64,000 bases of DNA from Oscillatoriophycideae cyanobacterium NC_groundwater_1537_Pr4_S-0.65um_50_18 (GCA_016208305.1 JACQYI010000022.1:124001-188000), one strand, 5' to 3'; positions 8,103 through 17,203 are shown, counted from the stretch's first letter. Notes: generated by a model not told the origin, from the letters alone. Program-made: numbers and translations.

Positions 8103-9692
8103 ATGACGAGCCATATGACTGAGCCATCTTTTGGGAAAGACACAGCGCCGATCGCCAGCCCAGCCCTTACTGAGGCAGATTCGCCCTCTGGTACAGATTC
8201 GCCCTCTGAGGCGCACAGTGGCACTCTCCGCAACTCAAGCGATCGCCTGCTGACATTTGCCAAAGCTGGTCATCCTCAGGCCATAGCAGGACTTCTGGCC
8301 AGAAAACTCTACCCTTATGGCATCTCGATCAAGTCAAAGTTTCAGTCTGCCTGTCTCGAACTGCTCCTAGAATCTTCTCCCATACCCGATCAGCGCCTCT
8401 GCATTATGTTGATCTTAGGAGAATTAGTGCGATTGCAAATTCCTGGACTGGTTTCTGTACGTTTGTTTGCTCGTCAGACCGGGCATACTTCAGTAGCTTG
8501 GACACAGATCCTAGATTTGCAGCCAACTCCTCTTGCCCCGTCAAGCACGCCCTGTGAAATTTCAGCATGGCGCGATCGCGTTTCCCAAGCCGATTTGTCT
8601 GCTATGAAAGCCCTGCTCGATCGCACCCTTGCCCACAAACAAACTACAGCAACTCTCACACTTAACTCAAACTCTCTAGACATCTTGCTAGAGGCAGAGG
8701 CTTCTCTAGATGAGCAGGTCTGTCTCACGCTCATTTGCCGCGAGGTTAGCCATTGGAATTTGGCACCGTTGGCGATCGATCACCTTTGGGTCAGAGGGCT
8801 TCCTCGCCACATTGTTGATCCCATTTGGGAGAAACAAGTTTTTTTGCAAGCAGCCGAAGGAATTTCAGAACTGCGCCAGATTGCCTTGGGCAACCGCAAG
8901 CATACCGTACCTGCCCCAATACCCCGGCGCGATCGCCTTGCGACTCCGATCGATGCGGCAGGCTGGAAAACGCTTGCGGCAAGCTTTGTGCTAGCTAGCC
9001 TGCTCATGGCTTCCCAACAGCTCACATTTTTGGTTAGCCCTCTGCTCATTATCGTGCATGAGTTAGGTCATGCCAGCCTAGCTTGGCTATTTGGCTACGC
9101 CGCTCTACCCGCCTTTGATTTCATGTATGGCGGGGGGATAACGATGCAAACCACCGATCGCATTCCGCTATTGCTGTTTGGCATTTGCAGCGGCTTTGCC
9201 TATCTTTGCTATCGCTATCGCCACAATGATCTAACCTCTCGCCTCCTGTTGGGTGGGGCGATCGCCTATGGTTTCTGCGCCTTGACCCAAGTTCATACGC
9301 TGCTCATAGTGGCTATGGGGCATGGATTTGAGCTGCTATTTGCCGGAATTTTTTTGTATCGTGCCCTCAGCGGTTGGGGCTGCCGCCAGAGCATTGAACG
9401 ACCGCTTTACGGCATGTTAGGGCTGTTCACGGTGTTTTACAATGTTCGCTTTGCCTATCGTTTGCTGACTGATGCTGAAGAGCAGGGAATTTACCAGATG
9501 GGCAAAGGAAATCTTTTGGATCATGATTTTGTCAGGCTGGCGATCGATTATTTCAATGTCGATCTGTCGAGAATTGTGACCGTATTTCTAATCTGCACAA
9601 TTGCAACCCCGATCGTGACTTTCCTGCTGTTTCGCTACAGAGTCGTCATGCTGTATCTGTTCAGTAGACTTTTCTTAGTGAGGCAAGACTGA
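8103..9692 (+). CDS. Membrane protein with HELGH zinc-metalloprotease signature (M50-like)
   Basis: A 529-residue protein. The first 280 residues are soluble, with a region (about 45-270) containing two similar halves (LTFAKAGHPQAIAGLL...; LDILLEAEASLDEQVCLTLI) that I cannot assign. From about residue 285 there are some six membrane spans. The first spans hold HELGHASLAWLFG (His319-His323), an HExxH zinc site inside a membrane helix as in site-2-type proteases. A second metal ligand motif of the NxxPxxxLDG type is not obvious, so activity is uncertain. The start at 8103 has a TAAGGGCGGC ribosome site; ATG at 8115 is an alternative. The substrate is unknown. Confidence 0.6.
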   Translation: MTSHMTEPSFGKDTAPIASPALTEADSPSGTDSPSEAHSGTLRNSSDRLLTFAKAGHPQAIAGLLARKLYPYGISIKSKFQSACLELLLESSPIPDQRLCIMLILGELVRLQIPGLVSVRLFARQTGHTSVAWTQILDLQPTPLAPSSTPCEISAWRDRVSQADLSAMKALLDRTLAHKQTTATLTLNSNSLDILLEAEASLDEQVCLTLICREVSHWNLAPLAIDHLWVRGLPRHIVDPIWEKQVFLQAAEGISELRQIALGNRKHTVPAPIPRRDRLATPIDAAGWKTLAASFVLASLLMASQQLTFLVSPLLIIVHELGHASLAWLFGYAALPAFDFMYGGGITMQTTDRIPLLLFGICSGFAYLCYRYRHNDLTSRLLLGGAIAYGFCALTQVHTLLIVAMGHGFELLFAGIFLYRALSGWGCRQSIERPLYGMLGLFTVFYNVRFAYRLLTDAEEQGIYQMGKGNLLDHDFVRLAIDYFNVDLSRIVTVFLICTIATPIVTFLLFRYRVVMLYLFSRLFLVRQD

Positions 9693-9698
9693 TGCAGT

Positions 9699-9769
9699 AC
9701 TTGCTACATACTTGCTACATAAAGAGGCTTAAGGAACGTTGCTGCGTCCTTAAGGAACGTTGCTGCGTC
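9699..9769. repeat. Two perfect short tandem duplications
   Basis: ACTTGCTACAT is repeated head to tail at 9699-9709 and 9710-9720. A 21-bp unit beginning CTTAAGGAACGTTGCTGC is repeated exactly at 9728-9748 and 9749-9769. Both lie in the 176-bp gap between the metalloprotease-like gene and prxQ, and look like slippage products. Confidence 0.9.
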
Positions 9770-9868
9770 TGGAAAGAATTTGGAGAAAGCAAGCTAAAAC
9801 CAACATATAAATTTTTGTAAACTTATATTAGAGTAGATGGGAGAACTTTCACTTTACTCTTCGTCATA

Positions 9869-10420
9869 ATGATTTCTCGGCGCACTTTTTTTGGCTTGCT
9901 GTGGATGCTGTGTTTGGTTTTGCTCACTGCGTTTGGCGGCGGATCGGCAGCGATCGCGATGGGAGGCGAACAGCCCCCTTTAAACCAACCCGCGCCAGCG
10001 TTTACGCTGCCAACCAATTCTGGAGATGGCGAGGTTTCTCTATCGGATTACCGGGGGCAATGGGTTGTCGCCTACTTTTACCCCAAAGACTTTACGCCTG
10101 GATGCACGCTCGAAGCTCGTCGCTTTCAGCAAGACTTACCGAAATATCGAGCCAAAAATGTGCAGATCCTGGGTATTAGCGTCGATGATGTAGACTCTCA
10201 TGCTGAGTTTTGTGATTCAGAAGGGCTGAAGTTTCCCCTCCTGGCTGATGTAGATGGCAAAGTCAGCAAAGCATATGGCTCTTGGCTAGGGTATTCTGCC
10301 CTGCGGCACACCTACATCATTGACCCAGAAGGCATAATGCGAGAGCGGTTTTTGGGTGTGCGACCTGCCATTCACAGCGCTGAAGTTCTGGCCAAGCTAG
10401 ATGAGCTGCAAGCCGCCTAG
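9869..10420 (+). CDS. prxQ: Peroxiredoxin of the PrxQ/BCP family with an export signal
   Basis: A 183-residue thiol peroxidase. Residues 1-31 form a signal peptide or membrane anchor (RRTFFGLLWMLCLVLLTAF, then a small-residue GGGSAAIAM cleavage-like site), so the enzyme likely acts in the thylakoid lumen or periplasm. The catalytic Cys79 lies in DFTPGCTLEARRF. The resolving Cys usually five residues later is absent (Arg84), but Cys115 (SHAEFC) lies 36 residues on, the position used by the alpha-3 type of PrxQ. It probably reduces peroxides with thioredoxin-like electron donors. No Shine-Dalgarno is obvious. It is convergent with psbK and shares its terminator. Confidence 0.87.
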   Translation: MISRRTFFGLLWMLCLVLLTAFGGGSAAIAMGGEQPPLNQPAPAFTLPTNSGDGEVSLSDYRGQWVVAYFYPKDFTPGCTLEARRFQQDLPKYRAKNVQILGISVDDVDSHAEFCDSEGLKFPLLADVDGKVSKAYGSWLGYSALRHTYIIDPEGIMRERFLGVRPAIHSAEVLAKLDELQAA

Positions 10421-10501
10421 TCTTCTGCTGAGTTATGGCCATGACTCATAGAGCATTTGTGGATTTGGCGACAGAACAAGGGCAGTTCAAAGATAAAGGT
10501 C

Positions 10502-10532
10502 AAAAAAAAGGGGGCGATCGCCCCCTTTTTTT
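10502..10532. terminator. Bidirectional Rho-independent terminator between prxQ and psbK
   Basis: A8, then GGGGGCGATCGCCCCC (10510-10525), then T7. The stem is perfectly palindromic with A and T runs on either side, so it can end transcripts from both strands. It incorporates a HIP1 octamer in the stem. Confidence 0.92.
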
Positions 10533-10569
10533 CATACAAATGAAACAAATATACGTGAAAGAAAGTTTC

Positions 10570-10704
10570 TTATCTAAAACCAACAGAGGCTTGCCACACA
10601 AAAGCAAGCAGCAAGAAGAAGACAGGAATTACAGGCAGGACATCCACCAGGGGATCAAAAATGGCATAAGCTTCGGGTAGTTTTGCTAACAGCGCCGCTT
10701 CCAT
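10570..10704 (-). CDS. psbK: Photosystem II reaction-centre protein K
   Basis: A 44-residue protein read on the minus strand: [20 protein letters not shown], continuing with [16 protein letters not shown] and ending VWQASVGFR. This is the typical cyanobacterial PsbK precursor: a short N-terminal stretch removed on maturation, the conserved KLPEAY and [12 protein letters not shown] segment, a single membrane span, and the VWQA-VGFR end. PsbK binds at the edge of the PSII core near CP43. It is below 60 codons and easily missed; an open frame of 81 codons on the other strand (10435-10680) covers it but is spurious. The start ATG at 10702-10704 is the only possible one. Confidence 0.96.
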   Translation of the reverse strand: MEAALLAKLPEAYAIFDPLVDVLPVIPVFFLLLAFVWQASVGFR

Positions 10705-10783
10705 GAATGGGTTAACCTCTCCAACACGAGTTCATAATTGACACAGATTTTAACACGGTTGGGGGCTGCAAAATGGCTAGAGC

Positions 10784-10966
10784 CTATCGCTTTTTCTGAG
10801 CTTTCCAGGTGCCGCCATAGACATAATGTGGATTGTTTTGGCTAATGCTAGGAAAGCAAGCAGGGCAGACAAAAACCCATTGCTGAGAGGCATCAATTTG
10901 CGATCGATACAGTACGGCTGCCCGTTGACTGCATTGTGAGCAGGGTTTGCTGCGAGCCATGCGCAT
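10784..10966 (-). CDS. Small zinc-ribbon protein, conserved in cyanobacteria
   Basis: A 60-residue basic protein with two cysteine pairs, CSQC (residues 9-12) and CPAC (34-37), which would form a treble-clef or zinc-ribbon site, followed by HYVYGGTWKAQKKR. Similar short proteins occur widely in cyanobacteria without a known role. It lies upstream of psbK on the same strand, with 79 bp between. A second Met at residue 3 is an alternative start. Function unknown. Confidence 0.65.
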   Translation of the reverse strand: MRMARSKPCSQCSQRAAVLYRSQIDASQQWVFVCPACFPSISQNNPHYVYGGTWKAQKKR

Positions 10967-11113
10967 TTTGTTACTCGATCCTATACGCCACGATCGCAGG
11001 TAGATTTCAAGGCAACGCGATCACCTGAAGTATTTTTTGAACAAAGTAAGGCATAGCCTCCTTTTTCAAAATCATAGGGTTCAAAATATGCCGATTTGAT
11101 TGAATTGATGATC

Positions 11114-12193
11114 CTACGCCATCACAGAAGCTTCTGGGCGAGCAAAAATCATTCGTCCGGCTGAAGTCTGCAATGCCCCGGTGACAACGACGCAAACCTC
11201 ATCTCCCATGTAGCTCCCCCCTTCTTCTACCACAACCATCGTGCCGTCATTCAGATAGCCGACTCCTTGAGCAGGTTCCTTGCCTTGCTTGACGATCTTG
11301 AGGTCGATGGTGTCTCCCGGTAAGTAGGCAGGTCGCATTGCCTGTGCTAAGTCGTTCACGTTTAGCACAAACACTTTTTGCAAGCTGGCAACCTTGTTGA
11401 GGTTATAGTCATTGGTCAGCAGTGAACCATTGATATCTTGCGCCAGCCGGACTAATTTGGCATCTACAGTCGGCACATCCTCATAGTCTGCTGGATGGAT
11501 CATGATGCGTTCTGGAAACGCTTCTTGGATACGATTCAAAATATCTAGCCCGCGCCGCCCGCGAACGCGCTTCTGGTCATTGGAAGAATCGGCAATGCGC
11601 TGAAGCTCTTGCAAAACAAATTGCGGCACCAGGATCTGACCTTCCAAAAAGCCCGTACTGAGCAGATCTTCAATTCGCCCGTCAATAATGCAGCTTGTGT
11701 CTAAAATCTTTGCCGTAGCAGATTTCAGCGTGCCTTCCGCTACCAGCATTGTTTCTACGCTGTTGGGGTTGAGGAGTCGCAGCAGCGTCCGCCCATGAAT
11801 ATCGGCCAAGTTGACGCCAGAGAAAGCAAACATCAGACTGCCCAAGACTGCTGCCAGCGGCTTAATAAACGCAAACTCGCGCGGAATCGGCAGTAGAAAG
11901 ATAGGAGCCAGCATCAAATTTGCCACCAGCAGCCCCAAAACCAGACCCACCGATCGACTCAAAAGCATGTCTACAGGCATTTCTCGCACCTGACGCTCGA
12001 CTCGCCGATAGCTGGCCTGAGCCACCAACCCTAGCAGCAAGCCAAACAGTGCCCCAAAGCCGCCTGTGGCAAAGCTTAACCCCTCCAGGCTATTGACCTT
12101 TTCGAGGGTATCGGTGGGAAGCAAGTCAACGCCGTAATAGCCAATTCCTGCCCCTGCTATGATGAATGAAAGAATTATGATTGCGTCGATCAT
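11114..12193 (-). CDS. PIN and TRAM domain membrane protein (YacL-like)
   Basis: A 359-residue protein. Residues 1-130 hold about four membrane segments (IIILSFIIAGAGIGYYGV; GGFGALFGLLLGLVAQA; VGLVLGLLVANLMLAPIFLL; PLAAVLGSLMFAFSGV). Residues about 160-285 are a PIN domain with the acidic residues of the nuclease site visible: Asp165 (ILDTSCIIDGR), Asp244 (VDAKL) and Asp262 (TNDYN). Residues about 290-350 are a TRAM RNA-binding fold (GEPAQGVGYLNDGTMVVVEEG type). PIN-TRAM proteins of this kind are thought to be membrane-tethered RNases; the target is unknown. Confidence 0.87.
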   Translation of the reverse strand: MIDAIIILSFIIAGAGIGYYGVDLLPTDTLEKVNSLEGLSFATGGFGALFGLLLGLVAQASYRRVERQVREMPVDMLLSRSVGLVLGLLVANLMLAPIFLLPIPREFAFIKPLAAVLGSLMFAFSGVNLADIHGRTLLRLLNPNSVETMLVAEGTLKSATAKILDTSCIIDGRIEDLLSTGFLEGQILVPQFVLQELQRIADSSNDQKRVRGRRGLDILNRIQEAFPERIMIHPADYEDVPTVDAKLVRLAQDINGSLLTNDYNLNKVASLQKVFVLNVNDLAQAMRPAYLPGDTIDLKIVKQGKEPAQGVGYLNDGTMVVVEEGGSYMGDEVCVVVTGALQTSAGRMIFARPEASVMA

Positions 12194-12464
12194 GTTTCCA
12201 ATCCCTATGGGTCTGGGTGTGCTTCAGAACTGGGAGCGGACAAATCCCGGACAGATTTGAATCTTTTGAGAAGATCTCATCTTAACTGCTGCGAGACAGG
12301 TGGCGGCAAGAAAATCACTTGCCAACCCTCTTGTGTAAGACAGATAAATGCCCCAGAGTAGGCTTGAATCCTAGATTTGTACAGGTTCATTATATCGCTC
12401 TGCCTTGATATCCGTTGTTTAGCAGTTTTTCTAAACGTTGGATCGATTTCTACGAGTGGAGCTT

Positions 12465-13700
12465 ATGCCGGATCAAGTTTCAACGGCGACTCTAGCGGAT
12501 AGACCCACTGCGGCCTATGTGCATATTCCTTTTTGTCGGCGCAGGTGCTACTACTGCGATTTTCCCATTTCGGTTGTGGGCGATCGCCCTCCCCAATGGC
12601 AACAGGGTCAGTTGCAGTTTGGCACGATCGCTGATTACGTCGAAATTCTTTGCCGAGAAATCCGGGCAACGCCTCGCTACTCTGCTGCCTCGCTCGACAC
12701 GGTTTTTTTGGGCGGCGGCACGCCTTCGTTGCTGACTTCTGAGCAGCTTGATCAGATTTTAAAGGCGATCGATTGCTGCTTTGGCATAGCATCTGATGCC
12801 GAAATCTCTATGGAGATCGATCCCAATACCTTTGACCTCGATCGGCTCAGAGGCTACCGCGCTGCCGGAATTAACCGCGTCAGCTTGGGCGTTCAGGCTT
12901 TTCAGACAGAGCTATTGCAAGCCTGTGGCCGCACCCACACAGCCGCAGATGTCTACGCTGCGATCGAAATGATCCATCAGGTCAATTTGACGAACTTCAG
13001 TCTGGACTTGATTTCAGGGTTGCCGCATTTGACTGCCGCAGATTGGCAAGACTCTCTCGAAAAAGCGATCGCTCTAGCACCCTCTCATCTCTCGGTCTAT
13101 GATCTAACGATTGAGCCAGGTACGGCCTTCGCTCGTCGTTACCAGCCAGGAGAGTCACCCCTCCCCACGGATGACATGACGGCACAGATGTATCGGGCTG
13201 CTCGTCAGACCCTGACCCAAGCCGGCTATGAGCATTACGAAATTTCTAACTATGCCAAACCGGGCTATCAGTGCCGCCACAACCGAGTGTACTGGGAGAA
13301 CCGATCCTACTATGGCTTCGGCATGGCAGCCGCTAGCTATGTCCAGCAGCAGCGCTTTACCCGCCCGCGCCAACGCCAAGCCTATGCAGCCTGGGTGCAA
13401 GACTACGAAAACGCAGGGGGGACGATCGCTTGTCCCGTGACAGATCAGGCCGAGAGGCTGCTAGATACGCTGATGCTGGGCTTAAGATTGTCTGAAGGGC
13501 TGAGCCTTAGCAAACTAGAGACAGACTTTGGAGGGCGATCGCTCCAACAAGTTCTCACCTGTCTAGAGCCGTTTCAGCGGCAGGGTTGGGTTGCCCTCAC
13601 CGGAGCGCCAGACTCGCGGCTACGGCTGACTGATCCCCAAGGCTTTCTGTTCTCTAATGTTGTTCTCAGCCAGTTATTTAAGGAACTGGGAGAAGGCTAG
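12465..13700 (+). CDS. hemW: HemW-type radical SAM protein (coproporphyrinogen III oxidase-like)
   Basis: A 411-residue protein from ATG 12465, which has GTGGAG just upstream; a TTG nine codons earlier is possible but weaker. It has the radical-SAM cluster motif HIPFCRRRCYYCDF with the Cx3Cx2C spacing, GGGTPSLL, and HNRVYW, the HNxxYW heme-binding signature that separates HemW from true HemN. The C-terminus carries the HemN-like domain (LMLGLRLSEGLSL). HemW is regarded as a heme chaperone that delivers heme to membrane cytochromes. True HemN activity is unlikely given the Cx3Cx2C form. Confidence 0.88.
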   Translation: MPDQVSTATLADRPTAAYVHIPFCRRRCYYCDFPISVVGDRPPQWQQGQLQFGTIADYVEILCREIRATPRYSAASLDTVFLGGGTPSLLTSEQLDQILKAIDCCFGIASDAEISMEIDPNTFDLDRLRGYRAAGINRVSLGVQAFQTELLQACGRTHTAADVYAAIEMIHQVNLTNFSLDLISGLPHLTAADWQDSLEKAIALAPSHLSVYDLTIEPGTAFARRYQPGESPLPTDDMTAQMYRAARQTLTQAGYEHYEISNYAKPGYQCRHNRVYWENRSYYGFGMAAASYVQQQRFTRPRQRQAYAAWVQDYENAGGTIACPVTDQAERLLDTLMLGLRLSEGLSLSKLETDFGGRSLQQVLTCLEPFQRQGWVALTGAPDSRLRLTDPQGFLFSNVVLSQLFKELGEG

Positions 13701-13902
13701 GGCTAGGGTTTGCCGAAAAATTTCTCTCGTGATTGCGATCCTGAGCTAGCGATCGCATTAGCGTTTTGGCTGAGGTAGGGAAAGAACGTGTTCTTCAATA
13801 CAGAAATTTTCTCACTCCATAATTTCTTGATGTCACCTGAACCCGATGAATGTCTAGATTTGGTAGTCTAGCTTTAATATCTCTAAAGGAAGGGTGGAAA
13901 GC

Positions 13903-15066
13903 GTGGACATTCAAATTGGCAGAGGCAAAGTAGCCCGCAGAGCGTACGGCATTGACGAAATCGCCCTTGTCCCCGGACAGCGCACTTTAGACCCCTCATT
14001 GGCAGATACAAGCTGGACAATTGGCGGCATTGAGCGTCAGATTCCCATCATTGCCAGCGCTATGGATGGCGTTGTGGATGTAAAGATGGCGGTAGCGCTC
14101 TCCCAGCTAGGCGCATTGGGTGTCCTTAACTTGGAAGGTATTCAGACCCGCTATGCCGATCCTGAACCCATTCTCGATCGCATTGCTGCCGTTGATAAAA
14201 CTGAATTTGTGCCGCTCATGCAGGAGCTTTATGCCGAACCTGTCAAGCCAGAGCTGATTGAGCTTCGTATTCAAGAAATCAAGCAGCAAGGTGGCATTGC
14301 CGCCGTTAGCGCCACACCGATCGGAGCTTCCAAGTACGGAGCAGCGGTTGCCAAAGCCGGAGCCGATTTATTTTTTATTCAAGCAACGGTCGTTTCAACG
14401 GCGCATCTATCGCCTGAGTCTGTAACCCCGCTCGACCTTGCCGAGTTTTGCCGGGAAATGCCGATGCCTGTGGTGCTGGGCAACTGCGTCACCTATGAAG
14501 TCACGCTTAACTTGATGAAAGCAGGAGCAGCGGCTGTGCTGGTAGGCATTGGGCCTGGAGCAGCCTGTACTTCGCGTGGGGTGCTTGGAGTAGGGCTACC
14601 TCAAGCCACTGCGGTGGCTGATTGTGCTGCCGCCCGCGAAGATTTTTATCGAGAAACAGGTAAGTATGTGCCCGTGATTGCGGACGGCGGATTGATTACA
14701 GGTGGCGATATTTGCAAGTGCATTGCTTGTGGTGCTGATGGCGTCATGATTGGTTCGCCCTTTGCTAGAGCGCAAGAAGCACCCGGTCGCGGGTTTCACT
14801 GGGGCATGGCAACGCCCAGCCCTGTGCTGCCTCGGGGTACCCGGATTCGGGTGGGCACGACAGGCACCCTACAGCAGATTTTGCGAGGCCCTGCTCAGCT
14901 CGATGACGGTACCCACAATCTGATGGGCGCACTTCAAACCAGCATGGGTACGCTAGGGGCAAAAGATATTCGTGAAATGCAGCAGGTGGAGGTGGTCATT
15001 GCGCCCTCATTGCTTACCGAAGGCAAAGTCTACCAGAAGGCGCAACAGTTGGGCATGGGCAAGTAA
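13903..15066 (+). CDS. guaB3: GuaB3, IMP dehydrogenase-related protein
   Basis: Start chosen at GTG 13903 ([19 protein letters not shown]), because AGGAAGGG ends nine bases before it, whereas GTG 13894 would overlap that site. The protein has 387 residues and lacks CBS domains, unlike classical IMP dehydrogenase. It has the TIM-barrel phosphate site GVGLPQATA, the catalytic-Cys loop [12 protein letters not shown], and [12 protein letters not shown]. The N-terminal [19 protein letters not shown] block is typical of the GuaB3 group of cyanobacteria and actinobacteria, which converts IMP to XMP for guanine nucleotide synthesis. It lies upstream of Yfr1 and trxA, the gene order known from many cyanobacteria. 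Confidence 0.9.
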   Translation: MDIQIGRGKVARRAYGIDEIALVPGQRTLDPSLADTSWTIGGIERQIPIIASAMDGVVDVKMAVALSQLGALGVLNLEGIQTRYADPEPILDRIAAVDKTEFVPLMQELYAEPVKPELIELRIQEIKQQGGIAAVSATPIGASKYGAAVAKAGADLFFIQATVVSTAHLSPESVTPLDLAEFCREMPMPVVLGNCVTYEVTLNLMKAGAAAVLVGIGPGAACTSRGVLGVGLPQATAVADCAAAREDFYRETGKYVPVIADGGLITGGDICKCIACGADGVMIGSPFARAQEAPGRGFHWGMATPSPVLPRGTRIRVGTTGTLQQILRGPAQLDDGTHNLMGALQTSMGTLGAKDIREMQQVEVVIAPSLLTEGKVYQKAQQLGMGK

Positions 15067-15261
15067 TGGGATGTTCTTAATCTGAGATTAAATTCAGCCT
15101 GAGATTCAGATTGGGGGGTAGAGTCAAAGATTTTTTGAATAGGGAGGCTACGCTTCCTTAGTTCGAAAGATTATTTCAGTTTCTGGAAGAGAAATTTGAG
15201 ATAATTGGCAAACAAAGTAGCTCCTGTCAAGGGGCTTTACATAAGTTTGCATTGGCGAGTC

Positions 15262-15375
15262 TAGGAACCGCCCGAAATTCTTTGACTGTCGCTTAGAATA
15301 AAGAGAGCGGAGACACATGTTTCCGTTCACTCCTCACACCACACTCCGCCTGGACTATTGTTCGGGCGGTTCCTA
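15262..15375. repeat. Perfect 15-bp inverted repeat bracketing Yfr1
   Basis: TAGGAACCGCCCGAA at 15262-15276 is the exact reverse complement of TTCGGGCGGTTCCTA at 15361-15375. The right arm overlaps the 3' half of the Yfr1 terminator stem; the left arm lies just upstream of the expected Yfr1 promoter. See findings. Confidence 0.9.
15308..15375 (+). ncRNA. yfr1: Small regulatory RNA Yfr1
   Basis: The sequence contains the ultraconserved single-stranded Yfr1 motif ACTCCTCACAC (15329-15339). It is flanked by a 5' hairpin GGAGAC-ACAT-GTTTCC (15309-15324) and a 3' terminator-type hairpin CCGCCTGGAC-TATT-GTTCGGGCGG (15346-15369; ten pairs with two G-U), then a pyrimidine-rich TTCCTACTTTCT. Yfr1 is an abundant cyanobacterial sRNA of about 55-70 nt that regulates porin and other mRNAs by antisense pairing through this motif, and its usual genomic site is between guaB and trxA, as here. 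A TAGAAT -10 element at 15294-15299 would place the RNA start close to 15306-15308. Exact ends are inferred. Confidence 0.92.
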
Positions 15376-15612
15376 CTTTCTGGAGAATTTTGAGGAACGG
15401 CTAGAACTTGTTCTTGCCTGGTGGCTCATCTTTACGGCAGATTGGCTACAGACTTTACGAAAGATAAATAACAGGCGCACAACTTTGTTTCGATCGTGCA
15501 GTCAATAGCGATTGGCGAATTATGTCTGTTTGTATAGACCTAGTATCCTCAGTCTCGCCTTTTCGCTATGGTAAGATTTCAACAGATAAACGTAGGCAAG
15601 GACTTTCTAGGC

Positions 15613-15936
15613 ATGTCAGCAGCCGCACAGGTTACAGATTCCAGTTTTAAGCAAGAAGTACTTGACAGCGAAGTTCCGGTCTTGGTTGATTTTTGGGCAC
15701 CTTGGTGCGGTCCCTGCCGGATGGTCGCGCCCGTGGTCGATGAAATCGCGGAACAGTTCGTTGGCCAAATTAAAGTCGTTAAGGTCAACACAGACGAGAA
15801 TCCTAGCGTTGCCAGCCAGTACGGCATTCGCAGCATTCCAACTCTGATGATATTTAAGGATGGGCAGCGCGTTGACATGGTTGTGGGTGCAGTGCCCAAA
15901 GCCACGTTAGCTACCACGCTCGAAAAATATCTTTGA
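15613..15936 (+). CDS. trxA: Thioredoxin, m/A type
   Basis: A 107-residue thioredoxin ([16 protein letters not shown]...) with the active site WCGPCR and the cis-Pro segment [10 protein letters not shown]. The start is set at ATG 15613 because this gives the family length and AAGGA lies eight bases upstream; a frame open from 15568 would add 15 unusual residues. It reduces disulfides of Calvin-cycle enzymes and peroxiredoxins, perhaps including the PrxQ encoded at 9869. It has its own terminator downstream. Confidence 0.95.
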   Translation: MSAAAQVTDSSFKQEVLDSEVPVLVDFWAPWCGPCRMVAPVVDEIAEQFVGQIKVVKVNTDENPSVASQYGIRSIPTLMIFKDGQRVDMVVGAVPKATLATTLEKYL

Positions 15937-15958
15937 GTTCTTACACCCTCTGCATAAA

Positions 15959-16022
15959 CCTCTTGCAAAAAAGTTTCTGAGAGGGCTTTTGCCCTCTGAA
16001 GCGTTTGGCAAGAGGCTTTTTG
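15959..16022 (+). terminator. Nested stem-loop terminator of trxA
   Basis: An outer stem CCTCTTGC/GCAAGAGG (15959-15966/16008-16015) encloses an inner hairpin AGAGGGC-TTTT-GCCCTCT (15980-15997) and is followed by CTTTTTG. Confidence 0.85.
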
Positions 16023-16135
16023 TCTCAAAGGTTTCTTGTCTCAAAGGTTTCTTCGATCGCTCTCCTTTCAAAAACTGCCAGGGCATTCTTCAAGAAATCC
16101 CGATAGAATAGAACGCTGCCAATTCTGAAGAATTC

Positions 16136-17203
16136 ATGACCTTTTCGTCCTCTTCCCATGCCCTGGAGCCGCTTCAGGCAGAAATTAGTGAATTGCTAGA
16201 ACAACTGCCTCAAATGAAGCATGGGGCGTTGATTCAGCAAGCATTGACGACACTGGTTCGGATGGCAGAAGTAGAAGCCGATCGCCTCGATTGGAAGATT
16301 CTCAATGCCTCCCTGGAAGACATGGAACGTGCCTTCCGGGTGTTTTACCCCTATCGGCATGTGCGAAAGATTGCCATTTTTGGCTCTGCCCGCACCAAGC
16401 CCGATCGCCCTGCCTATCAAATGGCTTCGGACTTTTCGCGAGCCGTAGCCGAGCAAGGATTTATGGTGATGACAGGCGGTGGCCCAGGCATTATGCAGGC
16501 GGCCAATGAGGGCGCAAGCGTCGAGAAGTCGTTTGGGCTAAATATTCAGCTTCCGTTTGAGCAGGGTTCCAATGCCGTAATTGAGGGCGACCCGAAGCTA
16601 ATTAATTTCAAGTATTTCTTTACGCGCAAGCTGTTTTTCCTACGGGAGAGTGATGCTGTTGCGGCGTTTCCAGGCGGGTTTGGCACCCAGGATGAAGCGT
16701 TTGAATGCCTAACGCTGATGCAAACAGGAAAATCTGGATTTTTGCCTGTTGTACTGATTGACTCCCCTGGCGGAGACTATTGGAAGAGCTGGGATACCTA
16801 CCTGCGGGATCATTTCCTCTCGGCAGGGTTGATTAGCGAACCTGATTTGCATCTGTATACGATTACCGATCGCATTGATGTGGCCTGTGAGGCGATCGCC
16901 AGTTTTTATCGCGTTTTTCACTCTAGCCGCTATGTGGGCGAGCAGCTCGTGCTGCGGCTCAACTTAGAGCTTTCTGACGAAGATGTCGAGCTTCTTAACC
17001 AAAACTTTAGTGATTTGCTAGTCAAAGGCAAGATCAGCAAGAGTCAAGCTTTGCCTCAAGAGAGCAGTGACGGTACGGCCAATCTTCCCCGCATCACGAT
17101 GCATTTCAACCAGCGCGATCTGGGTCGCCTTTACCAAATGATTGGTGTGATTAATCAACTGCGCAAAAATGAGCCAGAAGCCACACACCCTGAGCAAAAG
17201 TAA
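16136..17203 (+). CDS. LOG family protein (TIGR00730-like, long cyanobacterial form)
   Basis: A 355-residue protein with a Rossmann-like core: IAIFGSARTKPDRPAY (residues about 80-95), the nucleotide-binding TGGGPGIMQAANEGA (about 115-130), and PGGFGTQDEAFE (about 180-191), the PGGxGTxxE signature of LOG/lysine-decarboxylase-like proteins. LOG enzymes release free cytokinin-type bases from nucleoside monophosphates; the role in cyanobacteria is not settled. This form carries an extra N-terminal helical segment of about 75 residues and a C-terminal extension of about 100 residues. The TAA stop is separated by a single base from the ATG of the ABC ATPase gene (17205), so the two genes are likely cotranscribed. 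Confidence 0.87.
   Translation: MTFSSSSHALEPLQAEISELLEQLPQMKHGALIQQALTTLVRMAEVEADRLDWKILNASLEDMERAFRVFYPYRHVRKIAIFGSARTKPDRPAYQMASDFSRAVAEQGFMVMTGGGPGIMQAANEGASVEKSFGLNIQLPFEQGSNAVIEGDPKLINFKYFFTRKLFFLRESDAVAAFPGGFGTQDEAFECLTLMQTGKSGFLPVVLIDSPGGDYWKSWDTYLRDHFLSAGLISEPDLHLYTITDRIDVACEAIASFYRVFHSSRYVGEQLVLRLNLELSDEDVELLNQNFSDLLVKGKISKSQALPQESSDGTANLPRITMHFNQRDLGRLYQMIGVINQLRKNEPEATHPEQK

Noticed and set aside
10435-10680. 81-codon plus-strand frame downstream of prxQ
   Set aside because: It runs through the bidirectional terminator at 10502-10532 and is antisense to psbK, whose protein sequence is unmistakable.
15317-15508. 63-codon plus-strand frame before trxA
   Set aside because: It starts inside Yfr1 and crosses its terminator hairpin; the translation looks like no known protein.
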